A stretch of DNA of 60,871 nt, taken from positions 1 to 60,871 of the forward strand of contig JBNGIS010035101.1 of assembly GCA_049999725.1 (NCBI GenBank), written 5' to 3'. A program made the position numbers and the translations under genes. Origin of the DNA: Haplomitrium mnioides (lineage: Eukaryota; Marchantiophyta; Haplomitriopsida; Calobryales). The notes below the pieces were generated by a model that did not search any database, was not told the origin of the DNA, and saw only the letters and a list, made by a program, of their open reading frames with translations. Of the stretch, positions 34,501 to 44,510 are shown in pieces. Numbering within the stretch: the stretch's first letter is position 1; every line of letters begins with the position of its first letter.

Positions 34501-35622
34501 GCATACCAGATAACCAGACTCTTTCCCCAACTGATCCGAAAATAAGCAAGAATCCTATTGTAAATAAACTGGGCCATCCCCTTGGTGTGCCCTCTCCATG
34601 CGTTTAACAAAACGTAAAGGTTTGTCTTCGTAACATATCTAGGCTTCGGCTGAAAAAGAATTGTGCCAAAAACTTGCACGAATTCTTGCAACAAAGGATC
34701 AGTTATCTCTTGGATCTTGTAACCATCATTGGTTATAGACGGATTGGGACACAGATAGGCAAGATGCCCATCCTGCTTCAATTTCGCTTCCGGATTATCT
34801 GTCTCAGGAAGATGGTAAATTTTGCTTACCGCTTCCTCGTTGTAATGCACGAAGTCCCCTCGGAAGGAGAACACCAATTCTCCATCAACTACTTCCACTC
34901 TTTCAAAGTTCCCATGGCTGATCATACTTCGTAAGTTGTGATCCCAGATCCTTCCAGCGAAGTTCCAAAGCCCTCGGCTCCTCAAAACCTTCCTCAAATC
35001 GTAGGAAATTGCCAGCAGATGGGGACTCTTTACTGGCCCCGTAGGCACAAACTCTCCATCCCCCTTCATTTCCTTTGCCTGCATTTCCTCTGCAATCGGA
35101 ACTATCTCCTCAGGAATTCTTTCCATCTCCGCTGGAACAGTTGATCCGAATAGAAACTGCTTCCGCTCTTATCTCCTTGTAGCAACTCTTCCTCCCCTGG
35201 CTCTGGTCACTCTCCACGATCTTCTTGGCATGGCTCCCTTGTTTGATGAAACAAACATCCAATTCAAACTCTCAAGCAACCGTTTAACAACTCTTTTTCA
35301 GAAAACCACCAAACGGCGCCCTCTCGAAACCCACATCGGATACTTTTCCGACCGTTGGCTTTTCCGAAGCCCTTTTCAGACTGACTTCCAAATCCACCTT
35401 TCGGTTCTGCTCCTAAAAACCACTTTGGAAATGAATATTTGATAATCTGAATGACTTTTGGTTGATCTGACATCCGATTCTAACTTCTCCGCTTCCACAT
35501 ACTCCCAAAGATAGATTTTTCACCAATTTTTATCTTCTCTGAAGCTCTCTCCAACCTCCTTTTCCTTTAAATTTCCCCAAATAGGCTCATTTCTGAATAA
35601 TCCTGCAGAACTCTACGTCACA
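31551..35622 (-). mobile_element. T2: 4.1-kb non-autonomous element inserted in the E5 LTR
   Basis: ATTAC is duplicated exactly on both sides (31546-31550, 35623-35627). The insert is 4072 bp, starting TGTAGCATAGAG and ending CTCTACGTCACA; the complement of that end, TGTGACGTAGAG, matches the start at 9 of 12 positions. It encodes one long gag-like frame on the minus strand and no pol domain. Flanking non-coding parts are about 0.5 kb (35127-35622) and 1.4 kb (31551-32963). I could not align these two parts as LTRs. The 5-bp duplication and TG...CA ends favour a non-autonomous LTR retrotransposon. GC content is visibly higher than in E4 or E5. Confidence 0.88.
32964..35126 (-). pseudogene. 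T2 gag-like protein, about 720 codons with two TAG stops
   Basis: From ATG 35126 (MERIPEEIVPIAEEMQ) the frame is open for 397 codons to TAG at 33935-33933. It continues in the same frame for about 152 codons to TAG at 33476-33474, and then to the end at 32964. The first part contains LRSRGLWNFAGRIWDHNLR and FSFRGDFVHYNEEAVSKIYH. This pattern resembles the plant retrotransposon gag-like domain often labelled putative plant transposon protein, in which a short beta region precedes a conserved leucine-proline. The rest is strongly charged and heptad-like (for example LEKLEE-style runs near 33870-33500 and EEKEKEWRRLYQALQTSKS near 33360), so a long coiled coil is likely. Both stops are one C-to-T change from CAG. 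No protease or polymerase follows. The family assignment is tentative. Confidence 0.7.
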
Positions 35623-35628
35623 ATTACA

Positions 35629-38600
35629 TAATCCCCACCTTCTAATTGATGATGTCTTCGTCATTGTCGCAACTTTCAAATACTTCAATAGCATTTTGAA
35701 CATTCTCAAGATTTGAAGGAGGTTCTCAAGTAGCATCATGAAGTGGATAGCCTTTCCACCAAACCTTGTATTGAACTTGTGGATGTCGTCGTCGCTCGAT
35801 AACTCTTTTTGCCAAAATAAGGTCCACTTCAAATTCTTCATAATCATTGAGAACAATAGCCGGAGTAGGAAGTTGAACAAGATTTGGAAAAGAAGATGGA
35901 CTAGGAACAAAAGCCTGTAGTTTACAAACATGAAATAGATGATGAATCTTCATTTGAAGAGGAAGGTCAAGTTTATAAGCAACGGGAGAAATAGAGAAGG
36001 GACCAATTTAAGCAGGAGATAACTTGCGGCCTTGAGTATCTAAAGACAAAGGAAGATCATGAGTAGAAAGCATAACTTGGTCACTTAAAACATAAGAAAA
36101 ATCACGACAATGTTTATCAACATATTTTTTTGCCGATTTTTGCAATAACAAGATGGTGTTTGGCATCTTGCAAAGAGAAAGATAAACAAAAAAAAAGGTA
36201 GAAAGACTTGGAACATTAGAAGATAAGGAGAAAGCAAACCATCGGGAACAAGAGAATGTTGACTAGAATTAAGAAAACAAATGAGAAAACCTAGTACTTG
36301 GTTGTTTGGAGTTGTTGTATGCAAACTCTACAGTTGATGAGAAACTATCCCAATTCATGTGATGAATGTTGATAAATGTTCGAAGCATATCCTCCATAGT
36401 GCGATTTGCGTGTTTAGTTTGCCCATCTGTTTGAGGATGATAAGTTGTAGACATAGATAGTTTGGTACTAAAAAATGTGAACATTTCTCGCTAGAACTTC
36501 CCAGTGAATCATGGACCCCTATCAAATATTAATACCTTTGGTATTTCATGATATTGAAAGACGATATCAAAGTAAATCTTCGCCAATTATGGAGCATTCA
36601 CCGTATCCACTACCAATGCTAGATGAATTTGTTTGCTTAGCTTATCCACAAACATCACAATGGCAGTAAACCCACAAGGCATAGTTGGAATTGTAGTAAC
36701 TAGATCTAAACTAACATGTTCCTATAAAGTAGTAGGAATCGATAGTGACTGAAGAAGACCAGTTGGTTTTTGATTTGAGGACTTGAATCATCTCGAGCTA
36801 GGTTTGGCCACCACCAAGTGCGTTGAAGCAACTCCACAATCTTGTCTACTCCCAAATGCTCAGATATTGAGATGTCATGTGCTTTTTGTAAACGGGTCAT
36901 TTAAAGTACATCATCTTATGGAACATATATTTGACGATCTTAATAGAAAATATCATCCCGAATGGAAATAAAATTATACTGATAATCTTTGACTGCCAAA
37001 TATACCTTAGCAAGATTGAAGAATGCATCTTCATCTAGCTTTTGTCGAAAGCCATCACTGTTTGCTTCATCAAGATGCAATATACTAACATTCACAACCT
37101 TCAATGTATTTAGTTGATAATCTGATCTTCATGACAACGCATCAGAAATAGCATGCAACATTTTCAGCTTGAACTCCAACTTGATATCAAAGAGTTGTAG
37201 CTAATCTTCCTATTGATGATAACAACTTGTCATATTTTCCAAGTGAATTGATAGCAACAAATGCTTGTGATCGGTGCGCATAAGTACATGCTTTCCTAAA
37301 AGATATTGTTTCCAAACTTTTCTAGCATAAACCATCACTAATTGCTCTATATCTCTTGTAGAATAATTTCTCTCCATTGCATTTAGTCGGTGTGATATGA
37401 AGGCAATCAAATAAAGTCCATCCTCAAACTCTTGTTGTAACATTGCTCCAATAACAAAATTAGAGGTGTCAAAATCAACTATACAACGTGACTTTGGATC
37501 GTACGGTTGTAGAATTGGACAAGAAGACACCATCTTTGAGTTGTTGAAATGCCTTTTGCTCTTTAGTCATCCATTGAAACTTTGCTTCTTTGCCTAACAG
37601 ATCCATGAGCGATGCAGCAATATGAGCATAGTAGTGGATGAATCTTTGATAAAAACTTGCTAATCCATTGAAATCTCGAACATCCTTTCCATTATTAGAA
37701 GTTGGCCACTCTCTAATAGCCTTAATTTTTTCTTCCTCCATCTTGATGCCCTCCACAAACACTTTATGTCCTAGATAAATCACCTCTTACTTCTAAAACT
37801 CACAATTGGACTTCTTGCAATAAAACTTCCAATTGCATAGTCTTTGTAATACTTCTTTGAGATGCTCACCATGCTTGACTTCACTCTTACTAAAAATAAG
37901 AACATAATCTAAAAACACCAACATTGACTTACCTAATAAACCATCAAAAACTCGATGCATTTGATCTATGAATATCACCAGAGCATTACTAAGGCCAAAC
38001 GTAAAAACCTTCCACTCAAAATCCTCATACCTTGTATGAAAAGTTGTCTTTGACACATCACTTTGCTTGATAGAAATTTGCCAATAGCCACTTCAAAGAT
38101 CCAACTTAGAAAAGAATTGTGCACCACTCAATTGATCCAACAAATCACTAATACAAGGTAGAGAATAGGCATTCTTCACTGTTTGTTTGTTCAAGCCTCA
38201 ATAATCCATATAGAGATGAAATCCACTATCTTTCTTCGATACAATGAATACCGAAGCTCGTCAGGCGAAGTACTATGTTGAATGAAATCCTTCTCAAGAA
38301 GATCCGTCAATGTCTTTCCAAGCTCCTCTAATTCTTGTAGTGATAATCAATATATAGGTCAATTATATGAGTACTTTCTAGCATCAACTCAATTGGAAAA
38401 AAAATTCCTCGATCATCTGGTAACCCTTTTTGCAAATCCTCCGGAAACATATCCGCAAACTCCTTTAAAATAACATAAATGATTGAGGTAGACGCACCTT
38501 TTCCTCCCTCTTTACTCAAGTTCATGATGGGTTTGATCCAAACAACAAAGACATGCAACTCTTGTTCCACAAAATTAATGTGCTGAACTAATATAGGTTT

Positions 38601-39695
38601 CTTCACCAACGGTGTCGAACACCCCAACAAAATTTTCTTACTTTGTAAGGTAACTTGAATCTATTGTTTTGCCCAATCAAATTGTGCGAATCGATTCTCA
38701 AGCCAAGGCAAACCTAAAATGATGTCATATTGTACATGTCCAACAACAAATTGCATAGATTTCACGTACACTTTTCCAATCCTTAGAAGGAATGGCTTTT
38801 GATAGCAAAACTGATCATGCTTTTGGCCATCGGCTAGAGTCACAACCCTCCCCTTGATAGGCTTAAATTTTGCTTTGATTATATTAGCACAACATAATGA
38901 CACAAAATTTTCAAAACTTCTACTATCCACCAATATTTTACAAGAGTGTTTCTCAATCATACCATCAAGATAGAACAAGGTACCTCAAGTTCTTGTCAAA
39001 AATTTAATTCCATTAGAGCTCGCAAAGTTTTGAGTATGCTGCTTGAATGGTTGAGGACAAGAACTAACTTCTGTGGCAATAAGTAATGAGTAATGCCGCT
39101 CCACCATACGTATTGCTTCTTCTAATTAAGTAGGTTCTATCATGGTTTCTTCTATTCTCGTGCGAGGCTTCAATTTCTAAACAAAGTGGTCTAGTGCTTC
39201 TTCTTCTCTTATATCAAGAATTTGTATAATTGTTTCCTAAAAATGTATCACATAGCTTCTTACTATAGCAAGTTGCTTCAATTCGGCCAGTTGATATCTT
39301 GCTAATTTTGAAGTATTTACAACCATAAATCTTGAAATCGCCGCTTCTTTGAATTCATACCAAGAAACAATAGGAGCAAAAAATCCACATTGTGCTTGTT
39401 CTATTTGATATCTCTACAAAGTCTTTGCAACTCCTTCTAATTGGCTTGCCGCAAATAGAATTTGCCAACCATCCTCTCTAATATTAGTAGCTTCAAAATA
39501 TTGTTCACAATCGAATATGAAGTGCTCACAAGTACTACAAACCACCTTTCCATCATATGTTTTTGGCATTGGAAATCGCCCATAACTTTCTTCTTTTCGG
39601 AACATTGCTCTTTCTTTCATTCCCACTTCCAAAAGTCGTGAAAGATGTTCAAGCCGTTGTTCCATTGCTTGAACCACCGCCTCTTTATTCTCCAT
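35629..39695 (-). pseudogene. E5 gag-pol, degenerate
   Basis: Gag starts at ATG 39695 (MENKEAVVQAMEQRLEHLS). A zinc knuckle is not visible. The protease-like region near 38978-38661 reads LVDSRSFENF, with arginine replacing the active-site glycine. Reverse transcriptase covers about 38500-37500, and its catalytic motif at about 37925-37895 reads FLDYVLIF, so the second aspartate is lost. RNase H is near 37530-37210 (IVDFDTSNFVIGAML, RTDHKHLLLSIH). Integrase is near 36900-36270 (WWWPNLARD, TYHPQTDGQTKHANR). The C-terminal domain and chromodomain are near 35950-35640 (HPQVQYKVWWKGYP). Stops and frameshifts break it into many pieces. Confidence 0.9.
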
Positions 39696-39720
39696 GTAAC
39701 TTACCACAAAAAAAAACCGT

Positions 39721-39733
39721 GGCTCTAATACCA
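39721..39733 (-). other. Primer-binding site of E5
   Basis: GGCTCTAATACCA is the complement of TGGTATTAGAGCC, one change from the initiator-tRNA-Met site. It adjoins the LTR at 39735. Confidence 0.85.
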
Positions 39734-39734
39734 A

Positions 39735-40130
39735 TGTAAGAGAATCTCAATGACTAAATCCAAATGAGTAAAAACTCATAATGAACTCTAGTAGGGTTCT
39801 TCAACCAAATCCAATTGCAACTCAATGCTCAAGCTAAGACCAAGAGTGCAAGCAAAAACCAAGCAACCAAAGAACCCAAATGATTCGATAAGAGCTCCAA
39901 AATGAGGAGTGAGGCTAAGAAGCCCTTTTATTTATACAAGAAAAGAAGGTGTCATCCTTCTTTCTTCACTTACAAGTTACTTCTAATTTCAATTCTAAAA
40001 ATAACTCTCTACTAAAAGTAACTTTGAAGGCAAGTAATCTTATGTCAACTCTAAAAGTGATTCTTTACCACTTACTTAACTTCTCTATATTTTCTTATAA
40101 ATAGCACAACCTTATCCTTGTATTATTACA
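39735..40130 (-). repeat. E5 LTR, right copy (5' LTR)
   Basis: 396 bp from TGTAAGAGAATCTC to TTGTATTATTACA, with a minus-strand TATAAATA near 39930. It is the partner of the split LTR at 31156-35628. Confidence 0.9.
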
Positions 40131-40283
40131 ATTGTACTCTTTACCTCACATAATAAGTATGAGAGGGTTTTAATGAGGCAATAACTTCATCTTGTATAGT
40201 AACATCACAAAGATGAGTTATGGAGTTTTTACACCTAGTACATATGTATATCTTGTTGCTTGTTTGTAACATTCCAATATTAC

Positions 40284-40466
40284 AACCAATGGGGAGTGTT
40301 AAGATATAATATTTTAGTTAATATCTAAGTTATATTAGATTAGTTAATATGAACACTAATATAATTTCAGTATAAGAACATATAGTTATAACTATATGTT
40401 AAAGAGATGATAGAGTCTAATATAAGTGATTTAGTCTTGCAATACATAAATGATTTCAATTAAAAA
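40284..40466 (+). repeat. Copia polypurine tract and 3' LTR
   Basis: AACCAATGGGGAG, a typical copia polypurine tract, runs directly into TGTTAAGATATAATATTTTA at 40297. Similarity to the 5' LTR continues through GATTTAGTCTTGCA and fades near TTAAAAA at 40466, so the LTR end is uncertain. This marks the right border of the nested repeat block. Confidence 0.85.
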
Positions 40467-41069
40467 GAACACTAAAACTAGTTCAAATAATAAAATAATA
40501 TAATAAAAAACATTAAGAAAACAACAAAAATGGTATAGAACTAGTACTAAACTTGAAAACCTGAATTCAAAAACCTGAACGTCCCCATGAAAGTAAGACT
40601 GGCTTTAGAAAGGTAGAGAAAACCCTTGAAATCCTAGAGTATAGTCAAAGGACAATCCCCAAAATCCTAAGAAAGGAGTCCTAATAACGAGGGCAGAAAG
40701 GAGTTTGAAAAGATGGGAGACAAGAGAAGACAAGGAAAGGAAAGGAAAGGAAAGGGAGGGGACAGTCGGACAGACAGACCTGACCAGACCTCAACTCACC
40801 TCACCTCACCTCACCTCAACCACGCTCTCTTCTTTTCTTCGTTGTCGTCGTCTTCTTCTTCTGGTGTGGTGCTGGTGCTGGTGCTTAGCCTTCTGCATCA
40901 GTGCGGGGGTGGTGGTGGTGGTGGTGGTGCGGGGATGCACGTATGAAGAAGAAGAAGCAAGCAGCACTGCGCTATCACATTCATGGCTGCTTCACAAGAA
41001 GACGCTCGCTTGTAGACATTGCAAGAAGCAGGAGAAGACGAAGGAGACGGTGCGGGAGACGAGAGAAGA
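40467..41069 (+). promoter_or_regulatory. Upstream and 5' leader region of the receptor kinase
   Basis: The last stretch between the copia LTR and the kinase start. It holds three simple repeats: GGAAA units at 40732-40756, TCACC units at 40795-40818 and GGT units at 40907-40929. An ATG at 40713 opens a 77-codon frame (MGDKRRQGKERKG...) ending at 40946. If transcription starts upstream of it, this is an upstream reading frame that could reduce translation. No TATA box can be assigned with confidence. The copia LTR lies within 600 bp of the start codon. Confidence 0.45.
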
Positions 41070-44000
41070 ATGAGCAGACGGCAGGGCTGGGTACAACTTT
41101 GGTGGTGGGTGATTCTACTACTGGAGATCAACATTGCAGTGGGTGCGTTGTCAGAAGATGGACTGGCTCTCTTAGCTTTCGTGGATGGTTTGCAGGACTC
41201 GAAAGGTCTGAATAACGATTGGAATGGCCAGAATGCCAGCACCCCTTGTGAGTGGAAAGGTGTATCATGCTCATCTGATTTTCTTGTCACCGAGGTATCT
41301 CTCTCAGGGATGGGTCTGGTTGGGATCGTCTCGCCGGCGATTGCACGGCTGAGGTCGCTCACATTGCTGGGTCTGGGCGAAAACAATTTCACTGGAGCCA
41401 TTCCACAAGCGCTTGGCAATTGTTCCAAGCTTCAAGTGCTGGATTTGAGGAGCAATCAGATGACCGGAAGTATTCCATCTTCTTTGGGTCAGATTTCGAG
41501 CTTGGAATCGCTCTACTTGCATGGCAACTTTTTCAATGGCAGCCTGCCGGTGGAGCTTGCTAACTGCACCCGCTTGGGGTACTTACATCTCTACGACAAC
41601 AGTTTTAGCGGTATCATCCCTCCAGAATATGGCCAACTCATAAATCTCGCCGAGTTTCGGACTGGTGGTAACATGCTGAGCGGTCCTCTTCCTTGGCAGT
41701 TGAGCAATTGTAGCAGTTTGACGATGTTAGGCATTGCTTACAATCCTTTAACTGGAAGCATTCCTCGGGAATTGGGGCGACTAAAGCAACTGCAAACATT
41801 GAACCTTGTGTCCACATTTGTTACGGGAGAAGTTCCTGCAGAGCTGGGGAATTCCAGCGGTCTCCAGGTCCTAGCTCTGTACAAGACCTACCTTAGTGGC
41901 AGCATTCCTCCCCAGCTGGGTAACCTCCAAAATCTCCAGTCTTTGTGGTTGTACATGAACAATCTCTCGGGTCCCATTCCCCCGCAGCTTAGTAATTGTT
42001 CCTCCCTCACAAGTTTAGATCTCTCTTACAACCATCTCACGGGAGGCATACCTCCCGAGCTTGGCAGCATGAATCAGGTGAAGGTCGTAAACCTGTACGT
42101 CAACTTATTGAGTGGAACCATTCCTGCAGAGCTGGGGAATTCGTCCAGCTTGACCGATTTAGAGCTGTACGACAATCTACTGGAAGGCAGCATTCCTTCG
42201 GAACTTGGGAAATCGCAGAGCTTGACAACGTTGGCAGTTTGGCAGAACAGATTGACGGGGGAAGTCCCTGCGAGCCTTGGGAACTGCTCAACGCTGCACA
42301 TTCTGGACGTTTCGCTGAACCAGCTTACAGGAATCATACCCCCGTCCCTGTTTGCTGCAGGCAGCCTCCAGCGCTTGTTTCTCTTTGCGAATCAGTTGAC
42401 CGGGTCAATCCCATCAGAAATCATTCTGGCCTTCAACCTCACCCGGGTGCGTCTAGGGCGCAATCAGTTAAACGGGAGCATACCCAGTGAGCTAGGAAAG
42501 CTCCAAAACCTCATGTACTTGGAGCTGGACGAGAATTGCCTGTCTGGGTCAATTCCTTCGGAGATTGTCGAGAGTGAGAAACTCCAAGCCCTCATTCTCG
42601 CTGGAAATCTGCTCACTGGACCTGTACCTCCTCAACTCGGGAACATTTCTTCCCTCATTCAGCTGGATCTTTCCAACAATCGACTGACAGGGCACATCCC
42701 ACCAGAACTAGGCAAACTGCAGAACCTCATTACTCTAAATCTTAGTCAAAATTTCCTCACAGGGGACATCCCTTCGGAGATTACCAATTGTGAGCGGCTG
42801 GACGAGCTAGAGCTGGGGAGCAATCTTCTGACGGGCAGCATTCCCAACGAAATTGGGAAGCTGCTGGGCATGGAAATCAGTTTGAATCTTAGCTGGAACA
42901 ATTTGACGGGGCCTCTTCCGTCGGGGTTGGGCAACCTCACTAGGCTAGCAAAGTTAGATCTGGCGCACAACTCCCTCACCGGAAGCTTGCAAGAGCTCAA
43001 CAATCTCGTCAGCCTTACATTCGTCAACATCTCGCACAATCAGTTCGCTGGACCATTGCCCGCCATTTTTTTCCGGCCTCTGATGACATTGTCCTATTTT
43101 GGGAACCCGGCACTCTGTGGACAATCGCTGGGATTGCCCTGCAGCATACAGACTGAGGGTTCAGGCAGCGGAGCTCAAACGTCCCAACACGCCCACATCT
43201 CTGCCAGGAAAACCGTCATTTGGTGTATAGTGGTTGCCCTTGGCATTGCACTCATAGTTCTCTGCATCTTGCTTGGGATGTTCCTGTATTCTGGAAGATA
43301 TGGAAGCTCCTCTCAGCAGTACGTGGACCCTGCAACTTCGACGCAGTGGATTCTAACTCCGTTTCAAAGGCTGGAGCTCTCGATCGGGGACATCCTGGCG
43401 AGCCTCAACGAGGCCAATGTGATCGGGAGGGGAGGCTCTGGGACTGTGTACAAAGTGGTGATTGCGGGCAAGGTGATTGCTGTTAAGAAGCTGTGGATAT
43501 CTGCCAAAGGAGAGATGTCCCACGATGCATTCAGCGCAGAGGTGGAAACGCTGGGCAAGATCCGGCATGGCAACATCTTGAGGCTGTTGGGAAGCTGCTC
43601 CAACAACGAAACCAAACTGCTTCTGTATGACTACATGCCCAACGGGAGCTTAGGGGAGCTTCTGCACGAGAGCACAGTATGTCTTCTAGACTGGGCCACG
43701 CGCTACAAAATTGCTGTGGGTGCGGCCCATGGCTTGGCCTACCTTCATCACGATTGCGTGCCTCAGATACTTCATCGTGACGTGAAATCGAACAACATTC
43801 TTATCAGCTCCAGATTCGAAGCGCATGTGGCTGACTTCGGCCTGGCTAAGCTCATCTACGCTGATGAAGGTCTTCCTTCTATGTCTCGCATTGTGGGATC
43901 CTACGGCTACATTGCTCCAGGTATGCATAGCTGACCTCTCCTCGCATGCAAATTTTCTTGAAATTTGAACTCATGAACTTCCCTATCTACGGAAGAACCG

Positions 44001-44510
44001 GATTGCCGACGTTCTTGGTTCAAAATTGTATTCCTACATGAAATTTGTACTGATATTTGAAGGTGACAATTTGCAGAGTATGCCTACACCATGAAAATCA
44101 CGGAGAAAAGTGATGTGTACAGTTTCGGTGTGGTGTTGCTGGAGATAGTGACTGGGAGAAAGCCTGTGGACCCATCCTTCAATGAGGCTGTAGATTTAGT
44201 GCACTGGGCTCAACAACAGGTGCGGGATGGATTCGGGGATCGCAGCATCCTGGACCCCCGGCTAGATGGTCTTCCGGAGCATGCCCTTTGTGAAATGGAA
44301 GAAATGTTGGGAATCGCTCTCCTATGCGTTAGTGAGAATCCGAATGACAGACCCACGATGAGAGATGTGATATCAATGCTTCTCGAGATCCAGGTTCACG
44401 TGAATTTCAAGACGTGGCCCAAGAGCCAAGTTAAAGAAGATTCCAGCTCCAAACTCCCAATCCTCACCAAGTCCCCAGATTCAGACGACTCCGTCTGGTC
44501 GTGGAAGTGA
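41070..44510 (+). CDS. Leucine-rich-repeat receptor kinase, subfamily XI (RGI/RCH-like)
   Basis: Plasma-membrane receptor kinase; its relatives perceive secreted peptides such as root-growth-factor peptides. Exon 1 is 41070-43920 and exon 2 44077-44510, joined by a 156-bp GT-AG intron in phase 1 inside the A-P-E motif, giving 1094 residues. A signal peptide occupies about residues 1-26 (WWWVILLLEINIAVGA). An N-terminal cap ends in CEWKGVSC, followed by roughly 23 LRRs of the pattern GxIPxxLGxLxxLxxLxLxxNxLxG, then a transmembrane helix near 714-738 (IWCIVVALGIALIVLCILLG). The kinase has the glycine loop GRGGSGTVYKV near 784, AVKKLW lysine near 805, HRDVKSNN near 901 (an RD kinase) and DFG near 922. 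All catalytic residues are present, so it should be active. The first ATG with a signal peptide was chosen; the frame is open a little upstream without another ATG. The juxtamembrane FQRLELSIGDILASLNEANVI stretch resembles RGI receptors; the precise ligand is unknown. Confidence 0.94.

Larger units (their letters stand above)
31156..35628 (-). repeat. E5 left LTR, interrupted by T2
   Basis: LTR sequence runs from TGTAAAAGAATCTC at 31156 to ATTAC at 31550. It is interrupted by T2 and ends with ATTACA at 35623-35628, followed by the polypurine complement TAATCCCCACCTTCTAA. T2 thus entered six bases from the LTR edge. Confidence 0.92.
31156..40130 (-). mobile_element. E5: chromodomain gypsy element carrying T2
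   Basis: Minus-strand element with LTRs at 31156-35628 (split by T2) and 39735-40130. Without T2 it is about 4.9 kb. The flanking copia bases are GTTGT on the left and ATTGT on the right, a duplication with one G/A change. It lies 65 bp from E4 in the same orientation. Confidence 0.92.
13651..40466 (+). mobile_element. Ty1/copia element split by two nested gypsy insertions
   Basis: The left LTR (13651) and right LTR (40297) share about 150 bp of strong similarity, including TTAATATCTAAGTTATATTA and TTAGTTAATATGAACACTAA. Between them run a leader, a copia gag-pol in the order protease, integrase, reverse transcriptase, RNase H (16281-20793), a 65-bp piece (31091-31155), and a final piece with polypurine tract (40131-40296). 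Removing E4 (20813-31090) and E5 (31156-40130) leaves one element of about 7.5 kb. The base before the left LTR reads ATTTT; the matching right flank could not be fixed because the right LTR end has decayed. This is the oldest layer of the nest. Confidence 0.88.

Noticed and set aside
31551-35622. Paired LTRs within T2
   Set aside because: I compared the first and last 500 bp by eye and found only the 12-bp terminal similarity; no long direct repeat could be supported.
4054-40130. Endogenous pararetrovirus origin for the reverse-transcriptase sequences
   Set aside because: The copies have LTRs, tRNA-Met priming sites, integrase and chromodomain, so they are Ty3/gypsy retrotransposons; no movement or coat-type protein is seen.
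41304-43928. Open frames opposite and beside the receptor kinase
   Set aside because: They are shadows of the GC-rich LRR repeats; the + frame has every expected domain and a conserved intron.
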